A program made the translations under genes and the position numbers. The notes under the pieces were generated by a model that was given only the letters and a program-made list of their open reading frames with translations, did not search any database and was not told the origin of the DNA. From Amaricoccus macauensis (lineage in GTDB: Bacteria; Pseudomonadota; Alphaproteobacteria; Rhodobacterales; Rhodobacteraceae): 64,000 nt of DNA. Shown piece after piece: positions 33,478-41,455 of the stretch. The stretch covers positions 35,076 to 99,075 of the forward strand of contig NZ_JACHFM010000007.1 of assembly GCF_014201905.1 (NCBI RefSeq). The letters are read 5' to 3'. The number at the start of each line of letters is the position of its first letter. Position 1 is the stretch's first letter.

Positions 33478-35520
33478 TCAGCGCCGGACGAAGAGCGCCG
33501 TGTGCCGGAACTGCGCGACGAAGGCGGTCTGTCGCGCCACGTAGGCGACGTACTCGGGGTAGGGTACCGCTTTCAGGTGGTCGTCGTCGAAGGTGTGGAG
33601 CGCGGTCGAGACCGCATTGACGAAGTCGTGCCCCGAGAAGGTCGCGCCGGCGGAATAGGTCTCGCGCATGTGGCCGAAGGAGGTGTTGATGTCCTCCATC
33701 ACGTAGATCCCGCCCGAGGGCAGCGTGTCGTAGAGCTCGGCCATGGCGAGGATCTGGTGCGACCAGAGATGCGAGGCGTCGTCGATCAGGATCGTCGGGC
33801 GGAACCGGCGCAGCTGGCGCAGGAACTCGATCTTGCCGAGATCGCCCACCTCGATGCGGAAGCCGTCCGAGGCCAGCTGTCGCGCGGCGGGCTTGTTATC
33901 GACACCGATGATCTCGGCCTGGGGGAAGTAGGCCTTCAGCATGCGCAGCGAGGCGCCGATGTTCCAGACCTGGCCGCAGCCAAGCTCAAGCACGGTGATC
34001 GGCTCGTCACGGAAGTCGCGGAAGAAACGGTCGTAGAAGTCGGCGTAGGCGTGGCCGTCGATCTCCTTGCCCTCGCGGGTGCGGTAGCGCGTGGCCTTGT
34101 CGGTATTGAAATGCTCCGCCAGGGCGTCGAGGGTCGGCCGCCCGTCGGGGCCGGTCGCGAGGGGCGCGGGCGCATCTGCTCCGGTGTCGGTGCCTGCGGC
34201 GGCATTCGCGGCCGTATCCGCAGCCATGCCTGCGGCAGTGTCTGCAGCCATGCCTGCGGCAGTGTCTGCGGCGGTGTCTGCGGCGGTGCCGGCTCTGGTG
34301 GTGGCGGGGTCGGGCGTAGCGAGATCGTTCGGCATCCGATGTCCTTCTTCCGTGCTGTCCTGGGCGGCTCCCGTGTGAGCTCTCGTGTCAGGGCGTTTGC
34401 CGGGCCTGGCACCGGCCGCGGCATGTCTGCGTTCCGTGTTGGCCGCCGTGCCGGCGGCCGGCGCCCCATGTCTGCGTTTCGTGTTGGTGGCCGGCGTCCC
34501 GGGCCCTTCGGGGATGTCGAGGGCGCGGAAGTACTCCCCGAGATCGGTGCTGAGCTTCTCGATCTGCACGCCGCGCTTGCGCAGCACGATTTCCGAGGTC
34601 ATGCGGTGCAGCCGCTGGTCGAGGCCCCTGGCGGCGGCGATGGTGTCGTAGTTGCGGTTGTAGATCTCCGGCGGCCGGGACGGGTCGCGCAGAAGGACGT
34701 CGACCCTGAGACCTCGCGCCTCCTTCAGGAACAGGAGCGGATGGAGCTGCGAGCCCATCTCGCCCGCCACCCGCTCGGCGCGGGCGAGGTGGTCCATCTG
34801 CTCGGGGATCGTCAGCGTTTCGGGCGCGATCACCGTCCAGCCGAGTTCCTCGAGCCGCGCCTCGACCGCGGGCATCGACAGGTTCTGCAACTGCCTCAGC
34901 CGTGAGCGGGTGAGCCAGAGCCTGCGCCCGGGCTCGGGCCGGTGCTCGACGACGCCGAGGGCCGCGGCCTGCTCGGGGTGGCAGAAATGCTGGATCCGGT
35001 AGCCCGCTTCGGGCACCAGCAGCCGCTCGAAGCCGAGGGGCCGCGTGGCGAAGATCATCTCGTTCCGGATGCCGAGCAGTTCGAGAAGGGCTGCCCGCCA
35101 GCCGTTGAGGCCCGGCTCCTCGCCCGGGGCGAGGGCGGTGTCGTCCTCCTTCTCCGCCGCGGCGCTCCAGACCACCGGCAGCTCCGGATGGCGCCTGACC
35201 GCCCAGGTGCGCGCGAGGCCTTCGAGCAGGAAGTGGCCGAAGTGCTCGAGCCAGGGGCCGGCATAGATCGCGGTGCCCGGACGGACTTCCCCCGAGGCGG
35301 GTGTGAGCTGCCCGGGATAGCCGACCTGCCCCTCGCGGCCGTTGGCGTAGGAGCGGCGGATGAGCGTGTCCTGGAGCACGTGGCCACGGGCGTCGAGCAC
35401 GCCCATCTCGAGCGTGCCGCGGGCCTCGCCGGCGCGCCAGGGCAGGACTGTCGCCCCGGCCACCTCGCGCACCCCGAGGGGCGCCTGGTCCGGCTGGTTC
35501 GGATCGGAAATGCGCTTCAT
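33478..35520 (-). CDS. GT61-like glycosyltransferase fused to a SAM methyltransferase
   Basis: One uninterrupted 680-residue frame. Residues 1 to about 345 look like a GT61 (DUF563) glycosyltransferase: AIYAGPWLEHFGHFLLEG, RRLWLTRSRLRQL, VAGEMGSQLHPLLF. Residues about 345-395 are a low-complexity linker that includes two copies of the 21-bp repeat translated as TNTKRRH and ANTERRH. Residues about 396-680 resemble a class I methyltransferase (LDALAEHFNTDKATRYR, ITVLELGCGQVWNIGASL, IIGVDNKPAA, ILIDDASHLWSHQ). The methyltransferase could start separately at the ATG at 34335 (AGAAGGAC upstream), so two proteins may be made. It follows kpsT on the same strand. Confidence 0.8.
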   Translation of the reverse strand: MKRISDPNQPDQAPLGVREVAGATVLPWRAGEARGTLEMGVLDARGHVLQDTLIRRSYANGREGQVGYPGQLTPASGEVRPGTAIYAGPWLEHFGHFLLEGLARTWAVRRHPELPVVWSAAAEKEDDTALAPGEEPGLNGWRAALLELLGIRNEMIFATRPLGFERLLVPEAGYRIQHFCHPEQAAALGVVEHRPEPGRRLWLTRSRLRQLQNLSMPAVEARLEELGWTVIAPETLTIPEQMDHLARAERVAGEMGSQLHPLLFLKEARGLRVDVLLRDPSRPPEIYNRNYDTIAAARGLDQRLHRMTSEIVLRKRGVQIEKLSTDLGEYFRALDIPEGPGTPATNTKRRHGAPAAGTAANTERRHAAAGARPGKRPDTRAHTGAAQDSTEEGHRMPNDLATPDPATTRAGTAADTAADTAAGMAADTAAGMAADTAANAAAGTDTGADAPAPLATGPDGRPTLDALAEHFNTDKATRYRTREGKEIDGHAYADFYDRFFRDFRDEPITVLELGCGQVWNIGASLRMLKAYFPQAEIIGVDNKPAARQLASDGFRIEVGDLGKIEFLRQLRRFRPTILIDDASHLWSHQILAMAELYDTLPSGGIYVMEDINTSFGHMRETYSAGATFSGHDFVNAVSTALHTFDDDHLKAVPYPEYVAYVARQTAFVAQFRHTALFVRR
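34423..34488 (+). repeat. Two diverged 21-bp repeats inside a coding linker
   Basis: Forward copies at 34423-34443 (GCGTTCC variant) and 34468-34488 (GCGTTTCG variant) are the most diverged in the window and the only ones wholly inside an apparent coding region. They contribute in-frame codons to the linker of the GT61-methyltransferase gene. Confidence 0.78.
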
Positions 35521-35578
35521 GGGCGCCTCCCGGACGGGGCGTGGCGGAGGATGGGGGGCATGAGGGGGATCCCGGGTT

Positions 35579-36241
35579 TCAGGCGGCTTCGGCCATGTTG
35601 CGTTCGTGCACTGCGATCGCCTCCTCGATGTCGTCGAAGAAAAGCGCCTGGCCGCGTTCGAGCACGAGGCCGCTCGTGCAGTAGCTGCGGAGGGTTTCGG
35701 GGGCGTGCGAAGTCATGAGCAGGCCGGCGTTCTTCAGGCGGCTCTTGAAGACGGCGAGCGACTTCCTGCGGAAGCGGGTGTCGCCGACCGCGGTGATCTC
35801 GTCGACGAGATACCAGTCGAAGGCGACGCCCATCGACATGCCGAAGGCGAGCCGCGCCCGCATGCCGGAGGAATAGGAGCGCACCGGCATGTCGAGGAAG
35901 TCGCCGAGCTCGGCGAAGTCCTCCACGTAGGCCACGAGCGCGTCGGTATCGATGCCGTAGATCCGCGCGACGAAGCGCACGTTCTGCGCGCCGGTGAGTT
36001 CGGGATGGAAGCTGCCGGCGAAGCCGAGGGGCCAGGAGATCGAGGCATGCCGGCGGATCTCGCCCGAGCTCGGCCGGTTGGTGCCGGCGATCATCGAGAG
36101 GAACGTCGACTTGCCGGCGCCGTTCCGCCCGAGCACCCCCACCTTCGCCCCCGAGGGCAGGACCAGGTTCAGGCCGTCAAGGACCACCTTGCGGCCGGTC
36201 TGGGTGAGGTAATACTTCGAGACATCCCGGAACTCGATCAT
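35579..36241 (-). CDS. kpsT: Capsule ABC transporter ATP-binding protein (KpsT-like)
   Basis: A 220-residue ATPase of the polysaccharide ABC-2 exporter. Walker A is GRNGAGKST, the signature SYSSGMRARLAFG, and Walker B WYLVDEI; TSHAPETLRSYC carries the switch histidine. SWPLGFAGSFHPELTGAQNVRF is typical of the KpsT/CtrD group. Length matches the short subtype without a carbohydrate-binding C-terminus, as expected for exporters that use the KpsE-like partner. It lies 7 bases after kpsE on the same strand. It powers export of a finished lipid-linked chain through KpsM. Confidence 0.93.
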   Translation of the reverse strand: MIEFRDVSKYYLTQTGRKVVLDGLNLVLPSGAKVGVLGRNGAGKSTFLSMIAGTNRPSSGEIRRHASISWPLGFAGSFHPELTGAQNVRFVARIYGIDTDALVAYVEDFAELGDFLDMPVRSYSSGMRARLAFGMSMGVAFDWYLVDEITAVGDTRFRRKSLAVFKSRLKNAGLLMTSHAPETLRSYCTSGLVLERGQALFFDDIEEAIAVHERNMAEAA

Positions 36242-36248
36242 CCGGGCC

Positions 36249-37775
36249 TCAGCGGTTGTCGCGGACGTTGTAGTAGATCAGCATGAGGACGCTCCATCCG
36301 AGCGTCAGGAACAGCGCTGCGAGACCGATGATGAGCCCGCTGCGCGGATAGAGCGCGGTCTCGGCCAGGGTCGGCTGGATGTGCGGCACGAGGTAGCGCG
36401 ACTGGCGCTGCGCCATCGCCTCGGCGGCGGCCCGGCCGGCGAGGGCGTGGGTATAGGCGGTGCGGGCGATCTCGAGGTCGACCTCAAGCTCCTCGTAGCC
36501 GCCGACCACTTCGGGCATCGAGCCGGTGACGCCGCCGACCGAGAGCGAGCCCCGTTCCGCGTCGATGCGGCCCGTCACCGCGGCGATGCGCCGGTCGATC
36601 TGCTGCACCCGCTGGTCCTTGGGGTCGGCGTAGGAAAGCAGTTCGTCGCGCTCGACCATGGCTTTCGCGAGTTCGCTCTCGAGCGCGTTCAGCAGCCCGG
36701 CCTGGCCGGAGACGTCGGCCCTCGGGTCGACGAGGCGGTGGTCGCGGCGGAAGTTCGCCAGATTCTCGCGCACGCCGCGCAGGTATGCCTCGGCCTTGGT
36801 GAGCTCTTCCGTCGCGAAGAAGAGCGCGTCGGTGCGAGCCTGGTCGGAGAGCCGGTTCACGAGCTTGTTGCTCTCGGCGAGCACCTCGTCGGCGATCTTC
36901 TGCGCGTCCTCGGGCGTGAAGGCGTAGGTGCGCACGTCGATGATGCCTTCGCGGCTTTCGAGGCTCACCCGCACCATCTTGCGCCAGTGGTCGGTCAGGG
37001 CCTCGATGGTCTGGTCCTTGCCGAGGGCGAACACCCGGTCGGAGGGCGTATGGTTGTAGATGGCCCGCAGGTCGAGGCGCTCGTCGATCGCCTGCACGAT
37101 CGCCTGGCTGCGGATGTAGTCGTAGAGCACGTCGGTGTCGGAGGCCGAGCCGCCGCCGATCTGGGTGATGGCGCCGAGAAGGCCGGCGGCGGCCGAGCCC
37201 ATCTCCTCGGAGCGCACCGAGAACGAGGTCTCCGAGTGATATTCCGGCGCGGCCCATGCCCAGAGGTAGACGGCCGTCGCCACCACCGGCAGGACGACGA
37301 TGGCGAGGAAGCTCGCGATCATCCCGCGGTGGCGCGGCCGGACCCGGGCGGGCTCGAGCTTCGGAGCGGCCGGGGGGACGGGAGCCTCGTCGCCCCGGGC
37401 CGGGCGCCGCGGCCGGACCGGCTCGGTCCTGGGCTGGGCGGCCGGATCGCGATGTTCGGGGCGCGGATCGGGCGCCGGCTGCGTCGCGGCGGAGGACGAT
37501 TCGACCGCCCGGAGCGCGGCGCGCGCGGCGCGGGCGCGCCGCCGGCGGGCGAGAACCTCGGGGTCGGCCACGGCGGCCTCGGCGGGCGTCCGGGCCGCCA
37601 TCTGGGCGGGTGTCGGGGGGGCGGGCGTCGGGGTGCCCCGGGTGTTCCCGGAGTCCGGGCTGGAGTCCCGGTCAGAGACTCGGCCGGAAACTCGGGGCGT
37701 TTCGCTGGGAGCGGAAGCCGAAGGGCTGGAAGCGGCGGGTGTCGCGGGCCGGGAGTCCGTGGTCGCGTCGCTCAT
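36249..37775 (-). CDS. kpsE: Capsule export inner-membrane protein (KpsE/CtrB-like)
   Basis: A 508-residue polysaccharide co-polymerase/export protein. It has a 150-residue cytoplasmic N-terminal tail rich in Pro, Ala, Arg and Ser, transmembrane helix 1 at about 152-174, a periplasmic part with FSVRSEEMGSAAAGLLGAI and coiled coils (LTKAEAYLRGVRENLANFR), and transmembrane helix 2 near the C-terminus. KpsE/CtrB proteins bridge the ABC exporter to the outer-membrane channel. The tail is much longer than in E. coli KpsE. The ATG at 37775 has GAGG upstream; the frame is open further but unconserved. It is divergent from kpsM. Confidence 0.88.
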   Translation of the reverse strand: MSDATTDSRPATPAASSPSASAPSETPRVSGRVSDRDSSPDSGNTRGTPTPAPPTPAQMAARTPAEAAVADPEVLARRRRARAARAALRAVESSSAATQPAPDPRPEHRDPAAQPRTEPVRPRRPARGDEAPVPPAAPKLEPARVRPRHRGMIASFLAIVVLPVVATAVYLWAWAAPEYHSETSFSVRSEEMGSAAAGLLGAITQIGGGSASDTDVLYDYIRSQAIVQAIDERLDLRAIYNHTPSDRVFALGKDQTIEALTDHWRKMVRVSLESREGIIDVRTYAFTPEDAQKIADEVLAESNKLVNRLSDQARTDALFFATEELTKAEAYLRGVRENLANFRRDHRLVDPRADVSGQAGLLNALESELAKAMVERDELLSYADPKDQRVQQIDRRIAAVTGRIDAERGSLSVGGVTGSMPEVVGGYEELEVDLEIARTAYTHALAGRAAAEAMAQRQSRYLVPHIQPTLAETALYPRSGLIIGLAALFLTLGWSVLMLIYYNVRDNR

Positions 37776-37955
37776 CCTGCCTCGCCCGATACCCGTGGTA
37801 CACGTAAGGGATGCGTGTCCGGTGTCCGCCCGGGCTTGTCCCTCATGGGTCCGAGGTTTACTCCTCGCGGGCAGGGAATGCAAACCGCGCCGGCCAGTGG
37901 GGGGCGGCGAAAGAGGCGGAGAGTGGCACGTATGCCAGCCGACGGGAGCCTGTCC

Positions 37956-38777
37956 ATGGATGCGCCGGCCGGCCCGGGCCGGATCGACCCGGGAGGCGGA
38001 GACCGGGGGCCGGTGACGTTCCAGCGGCTGCGCGTGCTCTTCGCCATGGTGGTGCGCGAGACCGGCACCAAGTTCGGCCGGTCCTACGGCGGCTATCTCT
38101 GGGCGATCGCCGAGCCGCTCGGCGGCATCCTGATGCTGACCCTCGTCTTCAGCTTCGCGCTGAGGCGGCCACCCATGGGCGACAACTTCGCGCTGTTCTA
38201 CGCGACCGGCGTCATCCCGTTCATGCTCTTCAACAATGTCTCGCATTCGGTGGCGGCGGCGGTGGCCTCGAACCGCGGGCTCCTGCGCTATCCGGTAGTG
38301 ACGCCGCTCGACACCGTGTTCTCGAAGTTCATCCTCGACTTCCTCACCATGTTCATGGTGGCGGTGCTGCTCTATGTCGGTCTCATCCTGTTCTTCGGGC
38401 TCGAGGTGAATTTCGATGCGGGCTCCGCCGCCCTCGCCTTCGTTCTCGCAGGATTCCTCGGACTCGGGCTCGGCACGCTGAACTGCGTGCTCTTCGGCTT
38501 CTTCCCCACTTGGCGCAACGTCTGGAACGTGCTCACCCGGCCGCTCTTCCTGATGTCGGGGATGTTCTACACCTTCCAGTCGCTGCCGATGGCCGCGCAG
38601 GACGTGCTCTGGTGGAACCCGCTCATCCACGTCGTCGGGCTGATGCGGGCGGGCTTCTACGGCTCCTATGAGGCGGAATACGCCTCGCCCCTCTACGTGC
38701 TCGGGGTCTCGGGCATCCTCTTCGTGATCGGCGCCTACCTGCTGCGCCGGCATGCGAGCGTGCTGATCGAGGGGTGA
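37956..38777 (+). CDS. kpsM: Capsule ABC transporter permease (KpsM-like)
   Basis: A 273-residue ABC-2 permease with six hydrophobic segments, starting RLRVLFAMVVRETGTKFGRSYGGYLWAIAEPLGGILML. The conserved LFYATGVIPFMLF and WNPLIHVVGLMRAGFYGSYEAEY are typical of KpsM/CtrC. It moves the polysaccharide across the inner membrane with KpsT. The ATG at 37956 has GGGAG upstream; ATG 37932 is an alternative, and the much longer open frame is spurious because it covers the kpsE antisense. Its TGA overlaps the next ATG by one base. Confidence 0.92.
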   Translation: MDAPAGPGRIDPGGGDRGPVTFQRLRVLFAMVVRETGTKFGRSYGGYLWAIAEPLGGILMLTLVFSFALRRPPMGDNFALFYATGVIPFMLFNNVSHSVAAAVASNRGLLRYPVVTPLDTVFSKFILDFLTMFMVAVLLYVGLILFFGLEVNFDAGSAALAFVLAGFLGLGLGTLNCVLFGFFPTWRNVWNVLTRPLFLMSGMFYTFQSLPMAAQDVLWWNPLIHVVGLMRAGFYGSYEAEYASPLYVLGVSGILFVIGAYLLRRHASVLIEG

Positions 38778-39544
38778 TGGACGCGTCTTCCGGGCGGCCC
38801 GCGGTCTCGGTCGTCACTCCGGTCTGGAACGCTGCCGCGACGCTCGCGGAGACCGTCGCCTCGGTGCGGGCGCAGAGCCTTGCCAACTGGGAGATGCTGC
38901 TCGTCGACGACGGCTCTACCGATGGCTCGGGGGCGCTCGCCGCGCGCCTCGCCGCGGAGGAGCCGCGGATCCGGGTCCTCACCCATGCGACGAACCTCGG
39001 GGCGGCGGCGGCGCGCAACCATGCCATCCGCGAGGCGCGCGGGCGCTGGATCGCCTTTCTCGATGCGGACGATCTCTGGCGGCCGGAGAAGCTCGCGCTG
39101 CAGGTGGACTTCATGCGCACCCGGGGCCATCCGCTCACCTTCACCGCCTACCGGCGGATCGCCGCGGACGGCCGGCCGCTCGGCATCGTGCACCCGCCGG
39201 TCTCGGTGACGCGCGCGGGGCTGCTCCGGGGCAATGTCATCGGTTGCCTGACCGCGATCTACGACACGGATTTCTTCGGCAAGGCCGAGATGCCGCTGAT
39301 CGCCCGGCGCCAGGACTACGGGCTCTGGCTCGACCTGCTGCGCCATGTCTCCCATGCCCATGCCCTGCCGCAGGTGCTCGCGGACTACCGGGTGCATCCG
39401 GGCTCGCTCTCGGCGGGCAAGGCGGGAGCGGCGCGCGACACCTGGCGCTTCTACCGCGAGCACGAGCGGCTGCCGCGGCTCGCGGCGGCCTGGTACTTTG
39501 CGCAGTACGCGGTTCGGGGGGTGGCGAAGCGGCTGGGGGGGTAG
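38777..39544 (+). CDS. Family 2 glycosyltransferase
   Basis: A 255-residue GT2 enzyme: VSVVTPVWNAAATLAETVAS, MLLVDDGSTDGSG, NLGAAAARNHAI, WIAFLDADDLWRPEKL (DxD) and RRQDYGLWLDLL. The start overlaps the kpsM stop (TGATGG), so it is coupled to the exporter and probably acts on the same polymer. It resembles the truncated GT at the window start in RGRWIAF and EKLALQ, so the two are probably paralogs. There is no membrane segment. Confidence 0.9.
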   Translation: MDASSGRPAVSVVTPVWNAAATLAETVASVRAQSLANWEMLLVDDGSTDGSGALAARLAAEEPRIRVLTHATNLGAAAARNHAIREARGRWIAFLDADDLWRPEKLALQVDFMRTRGHPLTFTAYRRIAADGRPLGIVHPPVSVTRAGLLRGNVIGCLTAIYDTDFFGKAEMPLIARRQDYGLWLDLLRHVSHAHALPQVLADYRVHPGSLSAGKAGAARDTWRFYREHERLPRLAAAWYFAQYAVRGVAKRLGG

Positions 39545-39576
39545 GGTGTGGGGTAGGCCGGGCACCGGATAGGCGT

Positions 39577-40368
39577 ATGTCTGCACTCCGTGTTGGCAAG
39601 GTGCCAGACGCAGAACATCATGAGAACATCGCGCCGGTTGTGAGGGAGACCGGCGGCGATGGACGGGTCGATCGAGGGCGGTGCGCCGGCGCGTGCCGCA
39701 GGGGCGGTTCCGGCGATGCCGCGAGGCTGTCCGCACTGCTGCGGCGTGCGGTTGCAGCGCTGGGGGGTGACGGGGCGCGGGCTCGCGCGCCTGCGCTGCG
39801 GCGGCTGTCGCCGCACCTTTTCGCCCGCGACCGGGACGCTTGCGGCCGGGCTGCGCCGGCGGGCGGCCTTCGAGGCGGTGATCAGGGACATGTTCGGAGC
39901 CGGACCGTCGTCGTGCCGGCGGCTCGCCAGGCGCCTCGGGGTGCATCACATGACCGTCTGGCGCTGGCGGATCCGGGTGCTCGCGCGCTGCCTCCGCCGC
40001 CCCATGCCGGTGGAGGGCGGGATCGTCTTTACCCGGGAATCCCGCAAGGCCTCGCGGGAATGGGTGAGGCACGCGCGCTGGCCGGGTATCTGTCCGGCCC
40101 CGCCACGGCCGCGCTGGTACACGCTCGCGCGCGGTGAGGTGCCTCCTGGGGGTTGGGCTGCCTGGCGGGTCGCGCTGCGGCTGGGCGGGCCTTCGGGCGC
40201 TCCCGGCCTGCAGGCCCGGTTCGAGAGGTTCCTCGCGCCGTTCCGGGGACCGGCCACCCGGTATCTGGCAGGATACGTCGCCTGGTTGGGAGTGCGGGAG
40301 GTGCTCCGGCTCCATGGCTCGGACTGAGCGGGCTTGCGCGGGTGGCCGCCAACACGGAGTGCAGACAT
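39577..40368. mobile_element. 792-bp IS-like unit bounded by inverted 21-bp repeats
   Basis: A forward repeat at 39577-39597 and a reverse repeat at 40348-40368 bracket one complete gene (39659-40327). The two ends are perfect inverted complements, sharing C at the variable position and GGC/GCC at the inner end, a combination no other pair has. The ends lie 61 bases before the start codon and 20 bases after the stop. No duplicated flanking target site is visible, so recent classical transposition is not shown. Confidence 0.65.
39659..40327 (+). CDS. Small transposase-like protein with zinc ribbon and HTH (IS1595-type), catalytic core reduced
   Basis: 222 residues. A C-x2-C-x17-C-x2-C zinc ribbon (CPHC ... 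CGGC, then RRTFSPATGT) is the hallmark N-terminus of IS1595/IS1-like transposases. An HTH follows (SCRRLARRLGVHHMTVWRWRIRVL). The segment ESRKASREWVRHAR and the C-terminal RFERFLAPFRGPATRYLAGYVAWL resemble later parts of such transposases. The expected acidic strand before ESRK reads GGIVFTRES with no DE pair, and the protein is shorter than the usual roughly 300 residues, so DDE catalysis is probably lost. It may be a remnant or a domesticated DNA-binding partner of the flanking repeats. Confidence 0.7.
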   Translation: MDGSIEGGAPARAAGAVPAMPRGCPHCCGVRLQRWGVTGRGLARLRCGGCRRTFSPATGTLAAGLRRRAAFEAVIRDMFGAGPSSCRRLARRLGVHHMTVWRWRIRVLARCLRRPMPVEGGIVFTRESRKASREWVRHARWPGICPAPPRPRWYTLARGEVPPGGWAAWRVALRLGGPSGAPGLQARFERFLAPFRGPATRYLAGYVAWLGVREVLRLHGSD

Positions 40369-40383
40369 CGGCGGTGAAGCGCC

Positions 40384-41184
40384 TCAGCCACGCAGGAACG
40401 CCAGGATATCCCGCATCGAGCCGAACCGCCGGGCATTCTTCAGCGCATAGGCCCCCAGGGCGAGGGGAGCCTGCCGGCCGAAGCCGCGCCGGAGTGCCGT
40501 GGCCCGCGCGCGGGCCGCGGCACTCCCCGACCAGCCAGCGCCGGTGCTCGGATCGGGGTGAACCGAAACCGGCAGCGGACGGTGCTCGCCCGTGAGCCCG
40601 GCGCCCAGGCAGTCGGCGACGAAGATGAACTCCTCACCCAAAAAGGCCGGAGTGCCGGCGCCCACGCCGAAGCTTTCGTCGAAGCGCACTCCGGATTCCC
40701 GGACAGGGGCGATCCGGAAGGCGAGTTCATGGCTCGCGGTCCGCCCGGCATTCCAGCGGGTGAGCCGGCACGGGCCTGTCGGCCGTCGGCGCGGCAGGCC
40801 CTCCGCGTCGAGCGAAAGCCCGACGAGGAGGCTTGCCTCAGGCTGATCCCGGAAGAAGCGGCGGACGGCCGCGATGGCGCCCGGGGGATGCGTCACGTCG
40901 TCGTCGGCGAGCAGGACCACCTCGCCCCGGGCCAGGTCGAGGGCGGCGTTGCGGCTGCGGGAGAGGCCGCGGCTCGGGAGGCACGCCACCGTCACGTCCG
41001 GCCGGGCCGCGAGCGCGTCGAGATGTGCCGGCAGGCGCGGATCGGCATCGGGCTCCTGTACCAGCAACAGCCAGTCGAGGCCGGGCGCCCGTTCCCACGC
41101 GTCCGGGCGCAGCGCCAGCGCCCGCTCGCCATGGGTCGAGATGGCGACGGTGAGATCAGGCAGGAGCGGGTCGGTTTGTGGCAT
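40384..41184 (-). CDS. Glycosyltransferase, GT2-like
   Basis: A 266-residue GT-A type enzyme beginning DLTVAISTHGERALAL. It has WLLLVQEP, LPSRGLSRSRNAALDLARGEVVLLADDDVTHPPG (DDD as the metal site) and a late GEEFIFVADCL. These match family 2-like enzymes without a clear subfamily. The chosen ATG at 41184 has no good ribosome site; upstream in-frame starts run through repeat sequence and are less credible. A repeat copy lies 15 bases beyond its stop. Substrate unknown. Confidence 0.78.
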   Translation of the reverse strand: MPQTDPLLPDLTVAISTHGERALALRPDAWERAPGLDWLLLVQEPDADPRLPAHLDALAARPDVTVACLPSRGLSRSRNAALDLARGEVVLLADDDVTHPPGAIAAVRRFFRDQPEASLLVGLSLDAEGLPRRRPTGPCRLTRWNAGRTASHELAFRIAPVRESGVRFDESFGVGAGTPAFLGEEFIFVADCLGAGLTGEHRPLPVSVHPDPSTGAGWSGSAAARARATALRRGFGRQAPLALGAYALKNARRFGSMRDILAFLRG

Positions 41185-41244
41185 TGGCGAGGTCGCGGGT
41201 GGGTGCGTGGTGGTCGCAGCAGATACCGGGCGCGCATCCGGACG

Positions 41245-41346
41245 CAATGTCTGCATTCCGTGTTGGTCCCCCGGGACGCCCCCGGGTTCTTCCCTCGCGG
41301 AAAAAAGACGGCATGAATCCCCGACCAACACGGAATGCAGACATTG
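41245..41346. repeat. Inverted pair of the 21-bp repeat family (unit 4)
   Basis: A forward copy (41247-41268) and reverse copy (41323-41344), both with T at the variable position, extend outward by CA/TG to 24-bp arms. The spacer is 54 bases. It sits in the divergent gap between a glycosyltransferase and a sulfotransferase gene, so it may lie within their promoter region. Confidence 0.88.
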
Positions 41347-41455
41347 ATCCCCCCTCGCGATCTCCCTGCGCGCACTTGCATCCCCCCGCTCCCCTTTGAC
41401 GTGCTCCCTGCCGCCCTGTAATGGGGCGGGTGAGGACAGGACCCGAAGGAGCAGG

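Noticed and set aside
36381..37955. Upstream extension of the kpsM frame
   Set aside because: It is antisense to kpsE and adds more than 500 non-conserved residues; KpsM homologs have about 260-275 residues.
39569..40376. A recent classical IS insertion with target-site duplication
   Set aside because: Flanking bases (TAGGCGT on the left, CGGCGGTG on the right) show no direct duplication.
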